Origin: Amylostereum areolatum
Lineage: Eukaryota > Basidiomycota > Agaricomycetes > Russulales > Stereaceae
Assembly: GCA_012932865.1 (NCBI GenBank)
Contig: SAXG01000022.1
Coordinates: 1-64,000, forward strand
DNA: 64,000 nucleotides
Reading direction: 5' to 3'
The notes below the pieces were generated by a model. It was not told where the DNA came from, did not search any database, and saw nothing but the letters and a program-made list of their open reading frames with translations. Shown here piece after piece: positions 32,556-43,929 of this stretch. The translations under genes and the position numbers were made by a program. Position 1 is the stretch's first letter; each line of letters opens with the position of its first letter.

Positions 32556-34976
32556 CTCCCCCGTGATGAGACGCCTACTCGAGTCCCATCATCTCCCTGC
32601 AGCGCACAACGCGCTCACGAGGCAGCGCCTTCGTCAGGATGTCGGCCGGCATCTCGTTTGTCCCCACAAACTTGAGAACAATCCGGCCGGCCTCCACTTC
32701 GTCTCGCAGCCAGTAGAAGCGCAGGTCGAGGTGCTTCATGCGTCCATGATGCTCGGGATTCTTTGAGACGTTGATAGACGACTGATTGTCCGAGTACAGG
32801 AGCGAAGCGCCCTCGACTGTGTAGCCAAACTCAGAGAGCAGGTTGCGCATCCAGACGATCTCCTTGCCAGCCTCGACGGCAGCAATGTACTCCGCCTCGG
32901 TCGTCGACTGTGCGACGAGCGATTGGAGGCGAGAGCTCCAGCTGACAGCGCCAGAACCAATGCGGACGAGATACCCGCCTGTGGAGCGGCCATTGTCGAC
33001 GTTTCCGCCGTGGTCCGAGTCCGTGAACGTGGTGAACAGCTCGGAGTCGTCGCTCGGCCTGTACACGAGCTTCAAGTCCTTCGTACCCTGGAGGTACTTG
33101 AACAGATGCTGGACGGCGCGCCAATGCTGAGGACCTGGGTCCGAGATGAAGCGGCACAGGTTGGAGACGGTGTAGGCGATGTCTGGACGGGTAGCAGTCG
33201 CGATGTAGAGCAGGGAGCCGACGGCGCTGCCATAGGGCACCTTCTGCATGAATTCGTGCTCCGACGCGTTCTGGGGCGACATAGCCTTCGTCAGACGCGA
33301 GCCAGGAAGCATGGGCGTGGTGACAGGGTGGCAGTCGGCATGGTTGTAGCGTGCAAGCGTGTCGACGATGTACTGGCGCTGGGAGAGGAAGAGGGTGCGC
33401 AGAGAGCGGTCTCGAGTGATGTGGATGCCGAGGAGGAAGGAGGTGGGGCCGAGATCTCGCAGCTTGAAGTGCGTGCGAAGAGTGGCGATGATCTCGTCGA
33501 GAACAGGCTCCGAATTCGACGCTAAGGTCCCATCGTCGACGAAGACAGGGAGGAGAACGCGCACAGCGTCGCGCTGGAGCACGTAGATTGACGCGTCGCT
33601 GTAGATGCAGCGGAATCCCATCTTGTCGCACAGGACCTCCATCAGCTTGATCTTCCACAGGCGAGCGGCCTGCTTGAGGCCGTAGATCGACTTCTGCAGC
33701 TTGCAGACCGCGCCAGGAGGACCCTCCTCGAAGCCTTCAGGCTGCTTCATGTAGACCTCCGCATCGAGGTCGCCATTGATGAAGGCATGGGAGATGTCGA
33801 TGGAGCGCAGGTGGAGATCCTCGACGGCGGCGAGGGCGAGGACAGTGCGGATGGCCTGGAACTTGGCAGTGGGAGCGAAGGTCTCGAAGTAGTCGAAGCC
33901 AGGACGCTGGGCAAAGCCCTTCGCGACGACGCGCGCCTTGTAGCGCTCGATGGAGCCGTCCTCCTTGCGCTTGACCTTGAAGACCCAGCGCGATGCGACG
34001 GCGTGCGCGCCAGGGGGAAGGGAAGCGATAGACCAGGTGCCATTGGCTGCATGCGCGTCGAGCTCCTCTCTGCACGCTGCAAGCCACATCTCCGCGTCTG
34101 GACGCTGCATAGCCTGCCTGTAGGAGAGCGGCTCGCCGTCTGCGGATAGAAGGGCAGTCTCCAACGCGGTGTGGATGGCAAAGGCGGCCTCAGGCGTCTC
34201 CTGCGCAGAGTAGACGTCGTCATTCGCCCACGGCTCAGGAGAGTCGCTGTGAGCATCGTCCTCCTCGTCGGATTCGACTGCAGGAAGCGGCTCGCGCACT
34301 TTCGCCTTGGAGGGCACTGGTTGAGGCTGCCAGCTGTTCGATCGCGCCTTGACCACGGCGTCGCGCGTGCTACGGCGCAGAGGACCGGTGGGCGAGGCGG
34401 CGCGCTTCCTCCCTCGAGGAGCAGGCCGCGAAGGACCCGCATGTGGAGAGGGAGGTGCAGGATCGGCTGCAGGCGGCGCAGGAGCGGGATCGGCCGCATC
34501 CTGATCATGCTCATCAGCAGGCGGAGCTGGAGGCAGATCAGGCTCGTCTTGCTCAGCAGAGGACGAGTCGTCGTCTCCCCCGGCATCCAGCACCGGCTGA
34601 GAGGGAGCAGGCTCCGATGGAGGCGGAGGAGGGAAGAGGGGAGCGGAAGGCGAGGGCAGGAGCGGCTTGTTGAGCCTGGAGCGAGGGAAATCGCGCTCAT
34701 CAAAGTCGGCGCGCTCGCAAATGATGACCTTCTTCGCTATAGGGTCCCAGAACTTCCAGCCTTTGTACCCCTCCGGATACCCGATGAAGGCGGCCTTCAC
34801 CATGTGCGGCTGCAGGCCCTTGCGCTTGTCGCGCTGGATATGGACGTATGCGGTGCATCCCCACACGCGCAGACGACTCACATCCGGCTTGGACCCGTGC
34901 CAGAGCTCGAAGGGCGTGGTGTGCGCCTTGTGTTGAAAACACAGAGGGACCTTCAGTCATAAAGTGAAACACAAAG

Positions 34977-35050
34977 TGGACTGGCCGGGGATTGAACCCA
35001 GGACCTCCCATATTCTAGAAGGGTGCTCTAACCAACTGAGCTACCTGTCC
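34977..35050 (-). promoter_or_regulatory. tRNA-like Pol III promoter in TRIM 2, 3' LTR
   Basis: Same 74-nt unit as at 28604-28677, with A and B boxes intact. Confidence 0.8.
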
Positions 35051-35270
35051 GATAGTGGGAACAGGTTGGTAGTTGATATAGAGAATATCACCGAGCTCTG
35101 ATTGTGTGCAACAGGCCAGGGCTTAGCCTTATTTCAACACACCCCCGTAAGACCAGGCCTGATGTGATCTTAGGCACTCGCCACTTGTGCCCAACAGTAA
35201 TCATGAAGGCGGGTGCTGCTACCATGTTGAAAACACAGAGGGACCTTCAGTCATAAAGTGAAACACAAAG

Positions 35271-35344
35271 TGGACTGGCCGGGGATTGAACCCAGGACCT
35301 CCCATATTCTAGAAGGGTGCTCTAACCAACTGAGCTACCTGTCC
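35271..35344 (-). promoter_or_regulatory. tRNA-like Pol III promoter in TRIM 2, 5' LTR
   Basis: Same 74-nt unit, upstream of the primer-binding site of this copy. Confidence 0.8.
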
Positions 35345-38083
35345 GATAGTGGGAACAGGTTGGTAGTTGATATAGAGAATATCACCGAGCTCTGATTGTG
35401 TGCAACAGGCCAGGGCTTAGCCTTATTTCAACACCTTGATGGCGGCGGTGGGCAGGCGGTTGCGGACGTGGATGTAGGCACTGAGCGCTTCTCCCCAGAA
35501 AGACGCAGGCAGGCCGGACTCCGCAAGCATCGCGGTGACACCCTCCTCAATGGTGCGATTTGCACGCTCCGCCACGCCGTTCTGCTGAGGGCGATTGCGC
35601 GTCGTATGACGGCGCTCGATCCCGTGCAGCGAACAGAACTCGTCCATGTTGCGCCCCATGTACTCGCCCCCCTTGTCGTCCTGCAGCGCGAGCAGCTTCT
35701 CGCCTGTCTGCTTCTCGGCCCACGCTTTGAAGTCCTTGAACGCCTCGTACTGGTCCGACTTCTTGCGAAGCAGGTAGACGGCGTAGAAACGCGAGGCGGC
35801 GTCGATGTAGAGGACCCAGTAGCGATAGCCAGAGGCGGTGCGGACTGGAAGCGGACCGTGCAGGTCAGAGTGGACGAGGGCGAGGCGCTTTGTGTAGACG
35901 GTGGTAGAGGAGGGGAACGGGTCGGCATGCATCTTGCCAGCGAGGCAGGGCTCGCAGATAGGGTCGGGCTTCTCTAACGAGTTGAAGACGAGACCGGTGA
36001 CGAGATTCTCGCGCACTATGCGCTGGAGACCAGCGTGGTTGAAGTGAGCCAGGCGGCGGTGCCATAGGGACGCGTCGAGCGGCGTAGAGGCGGCGAGCGC
36101 GGCGGATAGGGCGTAGTGCGACGCTGTAGAGGTGGAACCATCGAGATAGGCGGTGTTCGCATCGTTGATCGTTGCAGTGAACCACACAGCGCCGTCCTTA
36201 GCGAAGGAGACGCGGCTCCCCTTGATGGTGACGACGAACGCCTTATGCTTCGCAAGGTAGAGGACAGAGAGGAGATTATTGCGAAGATGGGGAACATGGA
36301 GGACTCTAGTAAACTCGACGGCACCCTGCGCCTTTCCTGCTACAACCGGATTGAACACCACTGAACCGACTCCTGCACTGTACACCGTCTTTCCGTCTGC
36401 GAGGCGAATGGGCGTGCGAAGGGGACGGTAGGAGGCGAAGAAGTGGCGATGCGGGGTCATATGAGACGTGGCGCCGGTGTCTGCATTCCAATCGACGTCA
36501 GCATCGAGCTGCAGCGGCGAGAGGGGGTCGGAAGGAGCGACACTTGCGGATGCAGCGCTGCCAGCGTGTTCGCCAGCAGGATTGAAGCCGTCAGACGACG
36601 ACGAAGCGGCGTTGGCCTTGTCCCCAAGGCGAGAACGCAGGTCCTTGATCTGCTTCTGATAGCAGGTCTTCTCCTCGTGCCCGCTCTTCTTGCAGAACGC
36701 GCAAGTGAGACGTGGACGCGAGGACTGCCCCTTGGCCTTGCCAGATGCGCCAGACGACGACGCACTGAGCGCAGACGAAGCGTCCGGCTTGAAGAACTCG
36801 GGGTTGCGCTCCCTGTTGGTCTCCTCGCGCACAAACGCGTCCTTGACGCTGTCGGGGTCGAGCTTCTCGAGCAGGAGGAGGGACGAGACGAAGGAGGAGT
36901 ACTCCGAGGGGAGGGCGCGGATGTACGCCATGGTGGTGAGCTCCTTGTCGAGCTCCTCGAGGGTGAGAGACGCAGGGCGAAGGGAACGAATGCGACGCAT
37001 AGCATCGTCGACTCGCGTCGCCATAGCGAGCAGGGACTCGTCCTCCTTCTTGCGGACATTGAAGAGGTCGTCATACGCGTTGAAGCGCGCGCCAGGCGCC
37101 TTCTTGACGTGCAGCGCCTCGAGCTTCGTCCACATAGCAGGGGCGTCGCGCCTAAGGTCGTCCACAGGACCTCGCTGGTCCTTGGAGATGAGGAGGTAGA
37201 TGGCACCCCCAGCCTTGGAGCAGATCGAGGTGTACTCCTTGAGGGCGGCAGCAGCAGTATCCGCCGGCTTGGACGTCTCCCCCAGCACTACAGCGTCCCA
37301 GCCCTTGGTCTGGAGCCAGGCCAGAACCTCGTTCGACCAGTCCTTGTAGTTTTGGCCGGTGAGAGCGTCGATTTTGGGGATAGAGTCGGACATAATGAGG
37401 AATTGGAGAGGATATACGCAAAAAGCGACGATTTGGACGAGCAGAGGTTCGAGGGGGCGCCGAGGGCGATGGGATAGGGCGATGGGGGCGGGTACGACGG
37501 CGATGGGGAGGGTGGATGGTCTAGATGGAGGCCTGAAGAGCGCGTACCGATAGCACAACGCGATGGGAAGCTACACTCGTCCGATCCCAAGGTGAAAATT
37601 TCTCGAAACAGCCTCCTGCAAACAACGAGCTCCTGAGGGCGAACGGCTTCAGCGACGGCTACCGCGTTTGGCGAGGGGGTAGGTAGGGTGGTAGGGAGGG
37701 CTGACGCGAAGCGAGGTAGCAAACGGTTGAAGGGGCGCTGAGGGCGCCTTTGATGTTTGTGGGAGGAGGAGGAGGAAGCGTCACAGGCTGTGGACGCGCA
37801 GCGACAAAAGCGACGGCCTTGGGGCTTGGCACGAAGTTGGATAGGGAGTAGTAGATGCGGAATATGCAAGGGCGAGGCGAACGGATGAAGGGGCGTTGCG
37901 TGCGCGCTTGATGTTGCGAAATGCGCGCCCTGGAGGATGGGGATGGCGTTGGGAGGCGACGGATGGGTCGTTCGACTTGAAACTCGAGGGCTGGGGCCTC
38001 TAGGGATGGTAGGAGAGGTGTGTAGAAGGACGAGGCGAGGGGGGTGCTGTGAGGCGAGATAAAAGCGATGGATGTTGGCTAGA

Positions 38084-38100
38084 GCGCAGGGCCCATAACC
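38084..38100 (-). other. Copia A primer-binding site (half-tRNA type)
   Basis: Minus strand GGTTATGGGCCCTGCGC directly after the 5' LTR. It is complementary to the anticodon arm of initiator-Met tRNA (GCGCAGGGCCCAUAACC), not to a tRNA 3' end. Drosophila copia is known to use such an internally cleaved primer. Confidence 0.8.
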
Positions 38101-38551
38101 TGTTGAAGTCGCAGTTGAAGGGGCTAGCCAACTAGCTAGGGACGCTCAGAACTGACACAAACAGTGGATTGCTGCAGCACAGAATGAGCGACTGAGAAAC
38201 AAGACAGAAACGAGCAAAGGGCATACCTGCAGCACAGAATGAGCGACTGAGGAGGAGCAGACGCGTGTGGCTGCAGGTAGAGGCCATGGAGCGTGGGAGG
38301 AAACTCGGAATAAGCCGAGAATCGACCTAAAGCGGTAACTAACTCGAAACTGAAGCTAGGGAAGCTAGCTCAGGCTGAACTACAGTAAGTACAGTACAAT
38401 AGCGAACAGTGGGTGAAGTGGAGAGGGCATGTGAGGGTATAGACGCGGAATTAGATGATAATAGGGTGAATGGAGCGGAATAGACGCGAATAGAAGGGAG
38501 ATAGAACAGAATAAAGGCGTAGAAATCAGACATAAACGAATATCTTCAACA
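38101..38551 (-). mobile_element. Copia A 5' LTR
   Basis: 451 bp, apparently identical to 32105-32555. It is followed on the right by the TSD CGTAC. Confidence 0.93.
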
Positions 38552-38762
38552 CGTACCTAGACCTTTCGGAGGAAGACGAAGAGCAGCATGCTATGGAAGA
38601 AGAAGCCAATGTCGACGAGGCTTGCGAAGAAGGCATTACAGTCAAGGTCGAGGAAGCTGTGGCGTACACAAAGATGACGGCCGTAGATAAGGTTTGTTCT
38701 CTTTGCGGTTTTTGTCGGTGGTTGCTAATCTCTCTACACAGCTCCGGACAGCGTGCAACAAG
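38552..38762 (+). pseudogene. hAT transposase, middle exon piece
   Basis: Continues the transposase from 32104: YLDLSEEDEEQHAMEEEANV, then VEEAVAYTKMTAVDK, a short intron (GTTTGT to CACAG, about 38692-38741) and LRTACNK. The LRT-C block is conserved in this hAT group just before the R-WNST motif. It is cut after ACAAG by composite B/C and resumes at 50450. Confidence 0.8.
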
Positions 38763-38847
38763 TGTTGAAGATATTCCTTTATATCTGATTTCTACGCCTT
38801 TATTCCGTCCTATCTCCGTTCTATTCGCTTCTATTCCGCTCCATTCA
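38763..38847 (+). mobile_element. Copia C 5' LTR, first 85 bp only
   Basis: Matches positions 1-85 of the 3' LTR of C with three substitutions (for example ATATC for ATGTC near the start). It ends abruptly at CCATTCA, where the end of element B is joined. Confidence 0.88.
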
Positions 38848-39295
38848 TGTTGAAGTCGCAGTTGAAGGGGCTAGCCAACTAGCTAGGGACGCTCAGAACT
38901 GACACAAACAGTGGATTGCTGCAGCACAGAATGAGCGACTAAGAAACAAGACAGAAACGAGCAAGGGGCATACCTGCAGCACAGAATGAGCGACTGAGGA
39001 GGAGCAGACGCGTGTGGCTGCAGGTAGAGGCCATGGAGCGTGGGAGGAAACTCGGAATAAGCCGAGAATCGACCTAAAGCGGTAACTAACTCGAAACTGA
39101 AGCTAGGGAAGGCTCGGGCTGAACTACAGTAAGTACAGTACAATAGCGAACAGTGGGTGAAGTGGAGAGGGCATGTGAGGGTATAGATGCGGAATGAGGC
39201 GATAATAGGGTGAATGGAGCGGAATAGAAGCGAATAGGACGGAGATAGAACGGAATAAAGGCGTAGAAATCAGACATAAAGGAATATCTTCAACA
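38848..39295 (-). mobile_element. Copia B 3' LTR, subtype 2 (448 bp)
   Basis: Starts TGTTGAAGATATTCC on the minus strand. It lacks the GCTAGCT duplication present in subtype 1 (GGAAGGCTCGGG here against GGAAGCTAGCTCAGG). Confidence 0.9.
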
Positions 39296-41737
39296 CTCCC
39301 CCGTGATGAGACGCCTACTCGAGTCCCATCATCTCCCTGCAGCGCACAACGCGCTCCCGAGGCAGCGCCTTCGTCAGGATGTCGGCCGGCATCTCGTTTG
39401 TCCCCACAAACTTGAGAACAATCCGGCCGGCTTCCACTTCGTCTCGCAGCCAGTAGAAGCGCAGGTCGAGGTGCTTCATGCGTCCATGATGCTCGGGATT
39501 CTTCGAGACGTTGATAGACGACTGATTGTCCGAGTACAGGAGCGACGCGCCCTCGACTGTGTATCCAAACTCAGAGAGCAGGTTGCGCATCCAGACGATC
39601 TCCTTGCCAGCCTCGACGGCAGCAATGTACTCCGCCTCGGTCGTCGACTGTGCGACGAGCGATTGGAGGCGAGAGCTCCAGCTGACAGCGCCAGAACCAA
39701 TGCGGACGAGATACCCGCCTGTGGAGCGGCCATTGTCGACGTTTCCGCCGTGGTCCGAGTCCGTGAACGTGGTGAACAGCTCGGAGTCGTCGCTCGGCCT
39801 GTACACGAGCTTCAAGTCCTTCGTACCCTGGAGGTACTTGAACAGATGCTGGACGGCGCGCCAATGCTGAGGACCTGGGTCCGAGATGAAGCGGCACAGG
39901 TTGGAGACGGTGTAGGCGATGTCTGGACGGGTAGCAGTCGCGATGTAGAGCAGGGAGCCGACGGCGCTGCCATAGGGCACCTTCTGCATGAATTCGTGCT
40001 CCGACGCGTTCTGGGGCGACATAGCCTTCGTCAGACGCGAGCCAGGAAGCATGGGCGTGGTGACAGGGTGGCAGTCGGCATGGTTGTAGCGTGCAAGCGT
40101 GTCGACGATGTACTGGCGCTGGGAGAGGAAGAGGGTGCGCAGAGAGCGGTCTCGAGTGATGTGGATGCCGAGGAGGAAGGAGGTGGGGCCGAGATCTCGC
40201 AGCTTGAAGTGCGTGCGAAGAGTGGCGATGATCTCGTCGAGAACAGGCTCCGAATTCGACGCTAAGGTCCCATCGTCGACGAAGACAGGGAGGAGAACGC
40301 GCACAGCGTCGCGCTGGAGCACGTAGATTGACGCGTCGCTGTAGATGCAGCGGAATCCCATCTTGTCGCACAGGACCTCCATCAGCTTGATCTTCCACAG
40401 GCGAGCGGCCTGCTTGAGGCCATAGATCGACTTCTGCAGCTTGCAGACCGCGCCAGGAGGACCCTCCTCGAAGCCTTCAGGCTGCTTCATGTAGACCTCC
40501 GCATCGAGGTCGCCATTGATGAAGGCATGGGAGATGTCGATGGAGCGCAGGTGGAGATCCTCGACGGCGGCGAGGGCGAGGACAGTGCGAATGGCCTGGA
40601 ACTTGGCAGTGGGAGCGAAGGTCTCGAAGTAGTCGAAGCCAGGACGTTGGGCAAAGCCCTTGGCGACGACGCGCGCCTTGTAGCGCTCGACGGAGCCGTC
40701 CTCCTTGCGCTTGACCTTGAAGACCCAGCGCGATGCGACAGCGTGGGCGCCAGGGGGAAGGGAAGCGATAGACCAGGTGCCATTGGCTGCATGCGCGTCG
40801 AGCTCCTCTCGACACGCTGCAAGCCACATCTCCGCGTCCGGACGCTGCATAGCCTGTCTGTAGGAGAGCGGCTCGCCGTCTGCAGATAGCAGGGCGGTCT
40901 CCAACGCGGTGTGGATGGCAAAGGCGGCCTCAGGCGTCTCCTGCGCAAAGTAGACGTCGTCATTCGCCCACGGCTCAGGAGAGTCGCTGTGAGCGTCGTC
41001 CTCCTCGTCGGATTCGACTGCAGGAAGCGGCTCGCGCACTTTCGCCTTGGAGGGCACTGGCTGAGGCTGCCAGCTGTTCGATCGCGCCTTGACCACGGCG
41101 TTGCGCGTGCTACGGCGCAGAGGACCGGTGGGCGAAGCGGCGCGCTTCCTCCCTCGAGGAGCAGGCCGCGAAGGACCCGCATGTGGAGAGGGAGGTGCAG
41201 GATCGGCTGCAGGCGGCGCAGGAGCGGGATCGGCCGCATCCTGATCGACATCATGCTCGTGCTCATCAGCAGGCGGAGCTGGAGGCTGAACAGGCTCGTC
41301 TTGCTCAGCAGAGGACGAGTCGTCGTCTCCCCCGGCATCCAGCGCCGGCTGAGAGGGAGCGGGCTCCGATAGAGGCGGATGAGGGAAGAGGGGAGCGGAA
41401 GGCGAGGGCAGGAGCGGCTTGTTGAGCCTGGAGCGAGGGAAATCGCGCTCGTCAAAGTCTGCGCGCTCGCAAATGATGACCTTCTTCGCTATGGGGTCCC
41501 AGAACTTCCAGCCTTTGTACCCCTCCGGATACCCGATGAAGGCGGCCTTCACCATGTGCGGCTGCAGGCCCTTGCGCTTGTCGCGCTGGATGTGGACGTA
41601 TGCGGTGCATCCCCACACGCGCAGACGACTCACATCCGGCTTGGACCCGTGCCAGAGCTCGAAGGGCGTGGTGTGCGCCTTGATGGCGGCGGTGGGCAGG
41701 CGGTTGCGGACGTGGATGTAGGCACTGAGCGCTTCTC

Positions 41738-42185
41738 TGTTGAAGATATTCCTTTATGTCTGATTTCTACGCCTTTATTCCGTTCTATCTCCGTCCTATT
41801 CGCTTCTATTCCGCTCCATTCACCCTATTATCGCCTCATTCCGCATCTATACCCTCACATGCCCTCTCCACTTCACCCACTGTTCGCTATTGTACTGTAC
41901 TTACTGTAGTTCAGCCCGAGCCTTCCCTAGCTTCAGTTTCGAGTTAGTTACCGCTTTAGGTCGATTCTCGGCTTATTCCGAGTTTCCTCCCACGCTCCAT
42001 GGCCTCTACCTGCAGCCACACGCGTCTGCTCCTCCTCAGTCGCTCATTCTGTGCTGCAGGTATGCCCCTTGCTCGTTTCTGTCTTGTTTCTTAGTCGCTC
42101 ATTCTGTGCTGCAGCAATCCACTGTTTGTGTCAGTTCTGAGCGTCCCTAGCTAGTTGGCTAGCCCCTTCAACTGCGACTTCAACA
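41738..42185 (+). mobile_element. Antisense solo LTR in Copia B pol
   Basis: A complete 448-bp subtype-2 LTR in the opposite orientation to B, flanked by TTCTC (41733-41737 and 42186-42190). The mirror-image insertion lies at 47112-47559 in C, at the same codon. Confidence 0.92.
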
Positions 42186-43561
42186 TTCTCCCCAGAAAGA
42201 CGCAGGCAGGCCGGACTCCGCAAGCATCGCGGTGACGCCCTCCTCAATGGTGCGATTTGCACGCTCCGCTACGCCGTTCTGCTGAGGGCGATTGCGCGTC
42301 GTATGACGGCGCTCGATCCCGTGCAGCGAACAGAACTCGTCCATGTTGCGACCCATGTATTCGCCCCCCTTGTCGTCCTGCAGCGCGAGCAGCTTCTCGC
42401 CTGTCTGCTTCTCGGCCCACGCTTTGAAGTCCTTGAACGCTTCGTACTGGTCCGACTTCTTGCGAAGCAGGTAGACGGCGTAGAAACGCGAGGCGGCGTC
42501 GATGTAGAGGACCCAGTAGCGATAGCCAGAGGCGGTGCGGACTGGAAGCGGGCCATGCAGGTCGGAGTGGACGAGGGCGAGGCGCTTTGTGTAGACGGTG
42601 GTAGAGGAGGGGAACGGGTCGGCGTGCATCTTGCCAGCGAGGCAGGGCTCGCAGATAGGGTCGGGCTTCTCTAACGAGTTGAAGACGAGACCGGTGACGA
42701 GGTTCTCGCGCACTATGCGCTGGAGACCGGCGTGGTTGAAGTGCGCAAGGCGGCGGTGCCATAGGGACGCGTCGAGAGGCGTAGAGGCGGCGAGCGCGGC
42801 GGATAGGGCGTAGTGCGACGCTGTAGAGGTAGAACCATCGAGATAGGCGGTGTTCGCGTCGTTGATCGTTGCAGTGAACCACACTGCGCCGTCCTTAGCG
42901 AAGGAGACGCGGCTCCCCTTGATGGTGACGACGAACGCCTTATGCTTCGCAAGGTAGAGGACAGAGAGGAGATTGTTTCGAAGATGGGGAACATGGAGGA
43001 CTCTAGTAAACTCGACGGCGCCCTGCGCCTTTCCTGCTACAACCGGATTGAACACCACTGAGCCGACTCCTGCACTGTACACCGTCTTTCCGTCTGCGAG
43101 GCGAATGGGCGTGCGAAGGGGACGGTAGGAGGCGAAGAAGTGGCGATGCGGGGTCATATGAGACGTGGCGCCGGTGTCTGCGTTCCAATCGACGGCAGCA
43201 TCGAGCTGCAGCGGCGAGAGGGGGTCGGAAGGAGCGACACTTGCGGATGCAGCGCTGCCAGCGTGTTCGCCAGCAGGATTGAAGCCGTCAGACGACGAGG
43301 ACGCGGCGTTGGCCTTGTCCCCAAGGCGAGAGCGCAGGTCCTTGATCTGCTTCTGGTAGCAGGTCTTCTCCTCGTGCCCGCTCTTCTTGCAGAACGCGCA
43401 AGTGAGACGTGGACGCGAGGACTGCCCCTTGGCCTTGCCAGATGCGCCAGACGACGACGCACTGAGCGCAGACGAAGCGTCCGGCTTGAAGAACTCGGGG
43501 TTGCGCTCCCTGTTGTGTTGAAAACACAGAGGGACCTTCAGTCATAAAGTGAAACACAAAG

Positions 43562-43635
43562 TGGACTGGCCGGGGATTGAACCCAGGACCTCCCATATTC
43601 TAGAAGGGTGCTCTAACCAACTGAGCTACCTGTCC
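43562..43635 (-). promoter_or_regulatory. tRNA-like Pol III promoter in TRIM 3, 3' LTR
   Basis: Same 74-nt unit, boxes intact. Confidence 0.8.
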
Positions 43636-43855
43636 GATAGTGGGAACAGGTTGGTAGTTGATATAGAGAATATCACCGAGCTCTGATTGTGTGCAACAGG
43701 CCAGGGCTTAGCCTTATTTCAACACACCCCCGTAAGACCAGGCCTGATGTGATCTTAGGCACTCGCCACTTGTGCCCAACAGTAATCATGAAGGCGGGTG
43801 CTGCTACCATGTTGAAAACACAGAGGGACCTTCAGTCATAAAGTGAAACACAAAG

Positions 43856-43929
43856 TGGACTGGCCGGGGATTGAACCCAGGACCTCCCATATTCTAGAAG
43901 GGTGCTCTAACCAACTGAGCTACCTGTCC
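43856..43929 (-). promoter_or_regulatory. tRNA-like Pol III promoter in TRIM 3, 5' LTR
   Basis: Same 74-nt unit, boxes intact. Confidence 0.8.

Larger units (their letters stand above)
34931..35433 (-). mobile_element. TRIM copy 2, inside Copia A
   Basis: LTRs 34931-35139 and 35225-35433, internal 35140-35224, TSD CCTTG at 34926-34930 and 35434-35438. I see no difference from copy 1. It interrupts gag-pol of Copia A, so it is younger than that insertion. Confidence 0.93.
32575..37393 (-). pseudogene. Copia A gag-pol, split by a TRIM
   Basis: Gag starts at MSDSIPKIDALTGQNYKDW (ATG 37391-37393), ahead of the leader reading frame. Gag has a CAFCKKSGHEEKTC knuckle; protease shows NADTGATSHM; integrase shows HRRLAHFNHAGL, CEPC, HSDLHGP, QDDKGGEYMG and QQNGVAERANRT. 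The frame reaches the end of integrase (VRNRLPTAAIK), where the TRIM at 34931-35433 (TSD CCTTG) interrupts it. It resumes with TAYVHIQRDKRKG, the RT (WVFKVKRKEDGSIERYKARV, FVDDGTLAS) and RNase H (YSDNQSSINVSKNP), ending at the stop 32575-32577. Apart from the TRIM the protein would match Copia D almost residue for residue. Confidence 0.92.
32105..38551 (-). mobile_element. Copia A: full-length Ty1/Copia carrying a TRIM
   Basis: Both 451-bp LTRs (32105-32555 and 38101-38551) look identical by eye. The TSD CGTAC flanks both ends (32100-32104, 38552-38556). The primer-binding site is at 38084-38100 (minus strand GGTTATGGGCCCTGCGC) and the polypurine tract ACGGGGGAG adjoins the 3' LTR. The gag-pol frame is interrupted only by the TRIM at 34931-35433 as far as I can see. 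It belongs to the same subfamily as intact Copia D and was probably mobile until recently. Confidence 0.93.
38848..43035 (+). repeat. Left arm of a ~4.2-kb inverted repeat
   Basis: Reverse-complement match of 45759-50449 once the TRIM at 46068-46570 is set aside. The two 772-residue pol frames in the arms appear identical in translation, and I noticed about one silent base difference in them. Both arms contain an LTR at the same site. Divergence rises at the inner end (42960-43035). Confidence 0.85.

Noticed and set aside
32575..34962. Long plus-strand frames opposite Copia A pol, and similar mirrors in B, C and D
   Set aside because: They are antisense shadows of GC-rich pol sequence and recur wherever pol does.
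34700..35011. Frame beginning MGGPGFNPRPVHFVFHF fused to pol at TRIM junctions
   Set aside because: It is a chance read-through of the TRIM LTR into the host element, seen at several insertions.
41738..42185. Two independent LTR insertions at mirror sites in B and C
   Set aside because: Identical codon and complementary TSDs make one event followed by copying or conversion far more likely.
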